Both the position numbers and the translations under genes were made by a program. Under the pieces are notes generated by a model. The model made no database searches. It was given only the letters and a program-made list of their open reading frames with translations, and had not been told where the DNA came from. Positions 61,231 through 64,000 of a stretch of DNA of 64,000 nt are shown in pieces. This DNA comes from Megasphaera stantonii (lineage in GTDB: Bacteria; Bacillota; Negativicutes; Veillonellales; Megasphaeraceae), in contig NZ_CP029462.1 of NCBI RefSeq assembly GCF_003367905.1, positions 2,418,001-2,482,000 of the forward strand, in the 5' to 3' direction. Each line of letters begins with the position of its first letter. Position 1 is the stretch's first letter.

Positions 61231-61493
61231 TGCGTTGAAGAGAAATAGTAGGTTCCAGAAAGTTTGCAGAGAGCTGCTGGGTGGTGAGAAGCAGCAACGG
61301 AATGGAAGTGAACTCGTCTCTAAGCAGCTCGCTGAAACGACAGTAGGTGGAGCCGGGGCCTGGCCGTTAACAAACAGGAGGGTATCGACGATATGTCCGT
61401 ACCTATAGAGAGCATGCCTTTGGGCATGAATGAGAGTGGTAACGCGTAAGGATATCTTTCGTCTCTTAACGAGGCGGAAGATTTTTTTTTATT
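61231..61493 (+). promoter_or_regulatory. T-box leader (leucine) of leuA
   Basis: Leader RNA that senses uncharged tRNA-Leu. A long stem I (about 61235-61330) includes the AGAAGCAGCAACGG region and, on its 3' side, the specifier loop GTGAACTCG with the Leu codon CTC at 61313-61315. The T-box element is GAGAGTGGTAACGCG (61432-61446), whose TGG pairs with the tRNA end. A terminator (about 61457-61479) is followed by nine T residues. Uncharged tRNA-Leu should stabilise an antiterminator and raise leuA-leuC expression. Confidence 0.9.
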
Positions 61494-61546
61494 TTGATTA
61501 TGTTATATTTGCCGTATGTATTTCATGATCAAGGAGAGATGGAAGT

Positions 61547-63289
61547 ATGAGAAACGTAGAACATTACAAAAAAGGGTATTACATGCCCCCTGTCGTCGAT
61601 ATGTCGTGGGCATACAAGGATTGCCCCGACAAGGCCCCCGTATGGTGTAGCGTCGATTTGCGCGACGGTAACCAGGCCCTCATCATTCCTATGAGCCTTG
61701 ATGAAAAAATCGAATTTTACAAGACCCTCGTAGCCATGGGCTTTAAGGAAATCGAAGTAGGCTTCCCGGCAGCGTCGGAGACGGAATACGAATTCCTGCG
61801 CTACCTCGTCGAGCACGACATGATTCCTGACGACGTGACCGTCCAGGTACTGACCCAGGCCCGGGAGCACATTATCCGCAAGACCTTCGAGGCCCTGCAG
61901 GGCGTCAAAAACGCCATCGTCCACGTCTACAACTCGACGTCCTTCGCCCAGCGGCAGCAGGTCTTCCGCATGTCCAAGGAAGAAATCAAGCAGATTGCCG
62001 TCGACGGCGCAAAATTGCTTCAGCGCCTGACAGACGAAGCCGGGGCCGACTACCGTTTCGAATATTCGCCGGAAAGCTTCACCGGCACCGAGCCGGAATA
62101 CGCCCTGGAGGTATGCAACGCCGTTCTGGACGTATGGAAGCCCACGGCCGACCGCAAGGCCATCATCAACCTGCCGTCGACGGTGCAGATGTCCATGCCG
62201 CACGTTTTCGCCGCCCAGATTGCCTACATGTCGCAGAACCTAAAATACCGCGACAACGTCGTCTTGTCCGTCCATCCGCATAACGACCGAGGCACGGGCG
62301 TAGCCGACGCGGAAATGGCCCTCCTGGCCGGGGCGGACCGCGTCGAAGGGACATTGTTCGGTAACGGCGAACGGACGGGCAACGTCGATATCGTCACTGT
62401 CGCCATGAACATGTTCGCCTTGGGCGTCGACCCGCAGCTGGATTTTTCCAACATGCCTAAGCTCGTCGACACGTACGAACGAGTGACGCGCATGCATGTC
62501 CATCCCAGGCAGCCCTACGCAGGCCAGCTGGTCTTCGCCGCCTTCTCCGGCTCCCATCAGGACGCCATCGCCAAGGGCATGCATTTCCGAGAAGAAGGAA
62601 ACGAGCAGTACTGGACCTGTCCGTACCTGTACATCGATCCCCACGACGTGGGCCGTACCTACGACTCCGACGTCATCCGCATCAACAGCCAGTCCGGCAA
62701 GGGCGGCGTAGGCTTCATCATGGAGCAGAACTACGGCATCGACATGCCCAAGAAGATGCGCGAAGATTTCAGCTACTTCGTCAAGAGCGTATCGGATCAC
62801 AAGCATCAGGAGCTCAAGCCAGCTGAAATCTATGACGTATTCGAGCAGAATTACTTGAACGTAGGCTGGCCCTTGAAGGTAGAAAACTTCTTCGTACAGA
62901 AATTCGGCGGCCAGTGGATCGGCAAGATTTTAGTCAAGGCCGACGAAGAAGAGGTCATCCTGGAAGGACGGGGCAACGGCCAGCTCAACGCCATCAGCAA
63001 CGCCATCTGCGAAGCCTACGGCATCGAAATCGACAACCTCGTGTACAGCGAACACGATTTGGACCGCGGCTCCGACTCGCGCGGCATCGCCTACTTCGGC
63101 CTGACAGACAAGCAAGGCCGTACAACCTGGGGCGCCGGCGTCGATACGGATACGATGACCGCTTCGATTTTCGCCTTCATCACGGCGATCAACCGCATGG
63201 AGGGCATGGCCCAGCGCGTCCGCTTCCGCCACCTGACGTCCGACCCGGCGGCAGTCAGCGAATTCAAGGCCATTGCAGGACAACACTAA
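61547..63289 (+). CDS. leuA: 2-Isopropylmalate synthase (LeuA type 2)
   Basis: Commits 2-ketoisovalerate and acetyl-CoA to leucine synthesis. It has 580 residues, the length of the yeast-like LeuA form. The catalytic barrel shows WCSVDLRDGNQAL (about 33-45), EVGFPAAS, and HPHNDRGTGVADAE with the metal histidines. A linker and a carboxy-terminal regulatory (LeuA dimer) domain follow (about 430-575), so leucine feedback inhibition is likely. The AAGGAGAG site lies just before the ATG. Transcription is controlled by the T-box upstream. Confidence 0.96.
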   Translation: MRNVEHYKKGYYMPPVVDMSWAYKDCPDKAPVWCSVDLRDGNQALIIPMSLDEKIEFYKTLVAMGFKEIEVGFPAASETEYEFLRYLVEHDMIPDDVTVQVLTQAREHIIRKTFEALQGVKNAIVHVYNSTSFAQRQQVFRMSKEEIKQIAVDGAKLLQRLTDEAGADYRFEYSPESFTGTEPEYALEVCNAVLDVWKPTADRKAIINLPSTVQMSMPHVFAAQIAYMSQNLKYRDNVVLSVHPHNDRGTGVADAEMALLAGADRVEGTLFGNGERTGNVDIVTVAMNMFALGVDPQLDFSNMPKLVDTYERVTRMHVHPRQPYAGQLVFAAFSGSHQDAIAKGMHFREEGNEQYWTCPYLYIDPHDVGRTYDSDVIRINSQSGKGGVGFIMEQNYGIDMPKKMREDFSYFVKSVSDHKHQELKPAEIYDVFEQNYLNVGWPLKVENFFVQKFGGQWIGKILVKADEEEVILEGRGNGQLNAISNAICEAYGIEIDNLVYSEHDLDRGSDSRGIAYFGLTDKQGRTTWGAGVDTDTMTASIFAFITAINRMEGMAQRVRFRHLTSDPAAVSEFKAIAGQH

Positions 63290-63302
63290 ACCGACAACGC
63301 AG

Positions 63303-63326
63303 GGGTGCGCCGGCGACGGCGCGCCC
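63303..63326 (+). repeat. Intercistronic GNRA-loop hairpin between leuA and leuC
   Basis: GGGTGCGCCG (63303-63312) pairs with CGGCGCGCCC (63317-63326) with one wobble around the tetraloop GCGA. No T-run follows, so it is more likely an RNA-stabilising or processing element than a terminator. Confidence 0.55.
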
Positions 63327-63359
63327 AATATATTGATATCAGAGGAGGAATAGACTCAC

Positions 63360-64000
63360 ATGGGAATGACGATGACGCAGAAGATACTGGCAAAGCACGC
63401 CGGCCTTCCTTCTGTCAAAGCAGGAGATTTGATTACGTGCAAGTTAGATATGGTACTGGCCAACGACATTACGGCGCCGCCGGCCATCGCCGAATTCAAT
63501 AAAATCGGCCGGCCCGTTTTCGACAAGGATAAAATCGCCTTGGTACCGGACCACTTTACGCCGAACAAGGACATTAAATCGGCAGGTTTAGCGAAAATCG
63601 TCCGCGATTTTGCCAGGGAACACGAAATTACCCATTACTTTGAAGTGGGCCGCGTCGGCATCGAGCACGTCCTCTTGCCCGAACAGGGCATCGTAGGGCC
63701 GGGCATGCTGACCATAGGCGCTGACTCCCATACCTGTACGTACGGCGCATTAGGCGGCTTTGCCACCGGCGTCGGCTCGACCGACTTGGGCGTGGCCATG
63801 GCGACGGGCGAAGCGTGGTTCAAGGTGCCCGAAGCCATCAACGTCCATCTGACGGGACAAAAGCCCGATGATATTACGGGCAAGGACGTCATGCTGACCC
63901 TCATCGGCATGATCGGCGTCGACGGCGCGCTGTACAAATCGCTGGAATTCACCGGCGAAGGTGTGGCGGCCCTCACCATGACCGACCGCCTGACCATTGC
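63360..64000 (+). CDS. leuC: 3-Isopropylmalate dehydratase large subunit, amino-terminal part (3' end outside window)
   Basis: Second step of leucine synthesis, an aconitase-type [4Fe-4S] isomerase. The first 213 codons are present. [23 protein letters not shown] (about 121-143) is the aconitase family signature with the first cluster cysteine. [13 protein letters not shown] and the length to that motif fit the small HACN/LeuC2 branch found in archaea and many anaerobes. GAGGAGGAA precedes the ATG by 8 bases. leuD would be expected just beyond the window. Confidence 0.93.
   Translation, partial: MGMTMTQKILAKHAGLPSVKAGDLITCKLDMVLANDITAPPAIAEFNKIGRPVFDKDKIALVPDHFTPNKDIKSAGLAKIVRDFAREHEITHYFEVGRVGIEHVLLPEQGIVGPGMLTIGADSHTCTYGALGGFATGVGSTDLGVAMATGEAWFKVPEAINVHLTGQKPDDITGKDVMLTLIGMIGVDGALYKSLEFTGEGVAALTMTDRLTI

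Noticed and set aside
61196-61408. A 70-codon frame before leuA as a leader peptide
   Set aside because: It lies within the folded T-box RNA, has no ribosome site and no run of leucine codons.
1-64000. CRISPR arrays, prophage, integrases, toxin-antitoxin or secondary-metabolite clusters
   Set aside because: I looked for regular repeats, phage-type proteins and cassette-like gene sets and found none; the window is mostly housekeeping genes.

Overview
The window is a 64 kb piece of chromosome, about 55-58% GC by eye, that reads as core genome of a Gram-negative (diderm) Firmicute of the class Negativicutes, most probably Megasphaera or a close relative in the Veillonellaceae. The evidence is an outer-membrane porin with a single amino-terminal SLH domain (OmpM type) beside typical Firmicute gene orders: phoH-ybeY-cdd-era-recO, obgE-yhbY-proBA-nadD-yqeK-LCP-rsfS, mreBCD-PBP2-minD-rodA and ftsEX-M23-ctpA. 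A T-box leader and canonical sigma-A type promoters also fit. The genus is an inference; the diderm Firmicute assignment is firmer. I see no transposase, prophage, integrase, CRISPR array or rRNA operon.

Layout. 1-5.3 kb: end of thrS, the SLH porin, rbgA/ylqF-rnhB, and a convergent CorA-like transporter. 5.6-11.3 kb: a DUF554 membrane protein, smc-ftsY and a YhcH-family protein. 11.4-16.4 kb: a tetR-MFP-RND efflux operon without an outer-membrane channel gene. 16.6-18.5 kb: nadE on the minus strand. 18.7-26.3 kb: two radical SAM genes, then phoH-ybeY-cdd-era-(CNNM/HlyC)-recO. 26.4-31.2 kb: four accessory metabolic genes (MATE exporter, CGGC protein, D-threonine aldolase-like enzyme, and a minus-strand siroheme sulfite/nitrite reductase). 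31.5-43.0 kb: secA-prfB, then an envelope series (LmeA-like, DUF5693, csaB, ftsEX, M23 hydrolase, ctpA). 43.2-50.8 kb: obgE-yhbY-proB-proA-small membrane protein-nadD-yqeK-LCP-rsfS-cvfB. 51.0-60.1 kb: mreBCD, PBP2, a MinD-like ATPase, rodA and a radical SAM pair. 60.1-61.0 kb: a degenerate AroD-like gene and tRNA-Arg(CCG) on the minus strand. 61.2-64 kb: a leucine T-box controlling leuA-leuC.

How the genes fit together. Much of the window builds the envelope. The SLH porin needs a modified wall polymer to bind; CsaB, the LCP transferase, the MreBCD/PBP2/RodA elongasome and the FtsEX-activated hydrolase make or remodel that wall. The rest is mostly translation and ribosome biogenesis (thrS, rbgA, era, ybeY, obgE, yhbY, rsfS, prfB), protein targeting (ftsY, secA), chromosome upkeep (smc, recO, rnhB) and amino-acid and NAD synthesis.

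The most unusual signal is in prfB. The amino terminus of RF2 is encoded in a separate frame and joined by a +1 frameshift, but the in-frame stop at the slip site is TAG. RF2 does not read TAG; the textbook site is CTT TGA C. Other points for a second look are an AroD-like protein that has lost its catalytic residues, a lone MinD with a long charged tail and no minC or minE, a GIN-type CorA protein, a possible ATT start codon, an uncatalogued 53-residue membrane protein, and repeats over several promoters.
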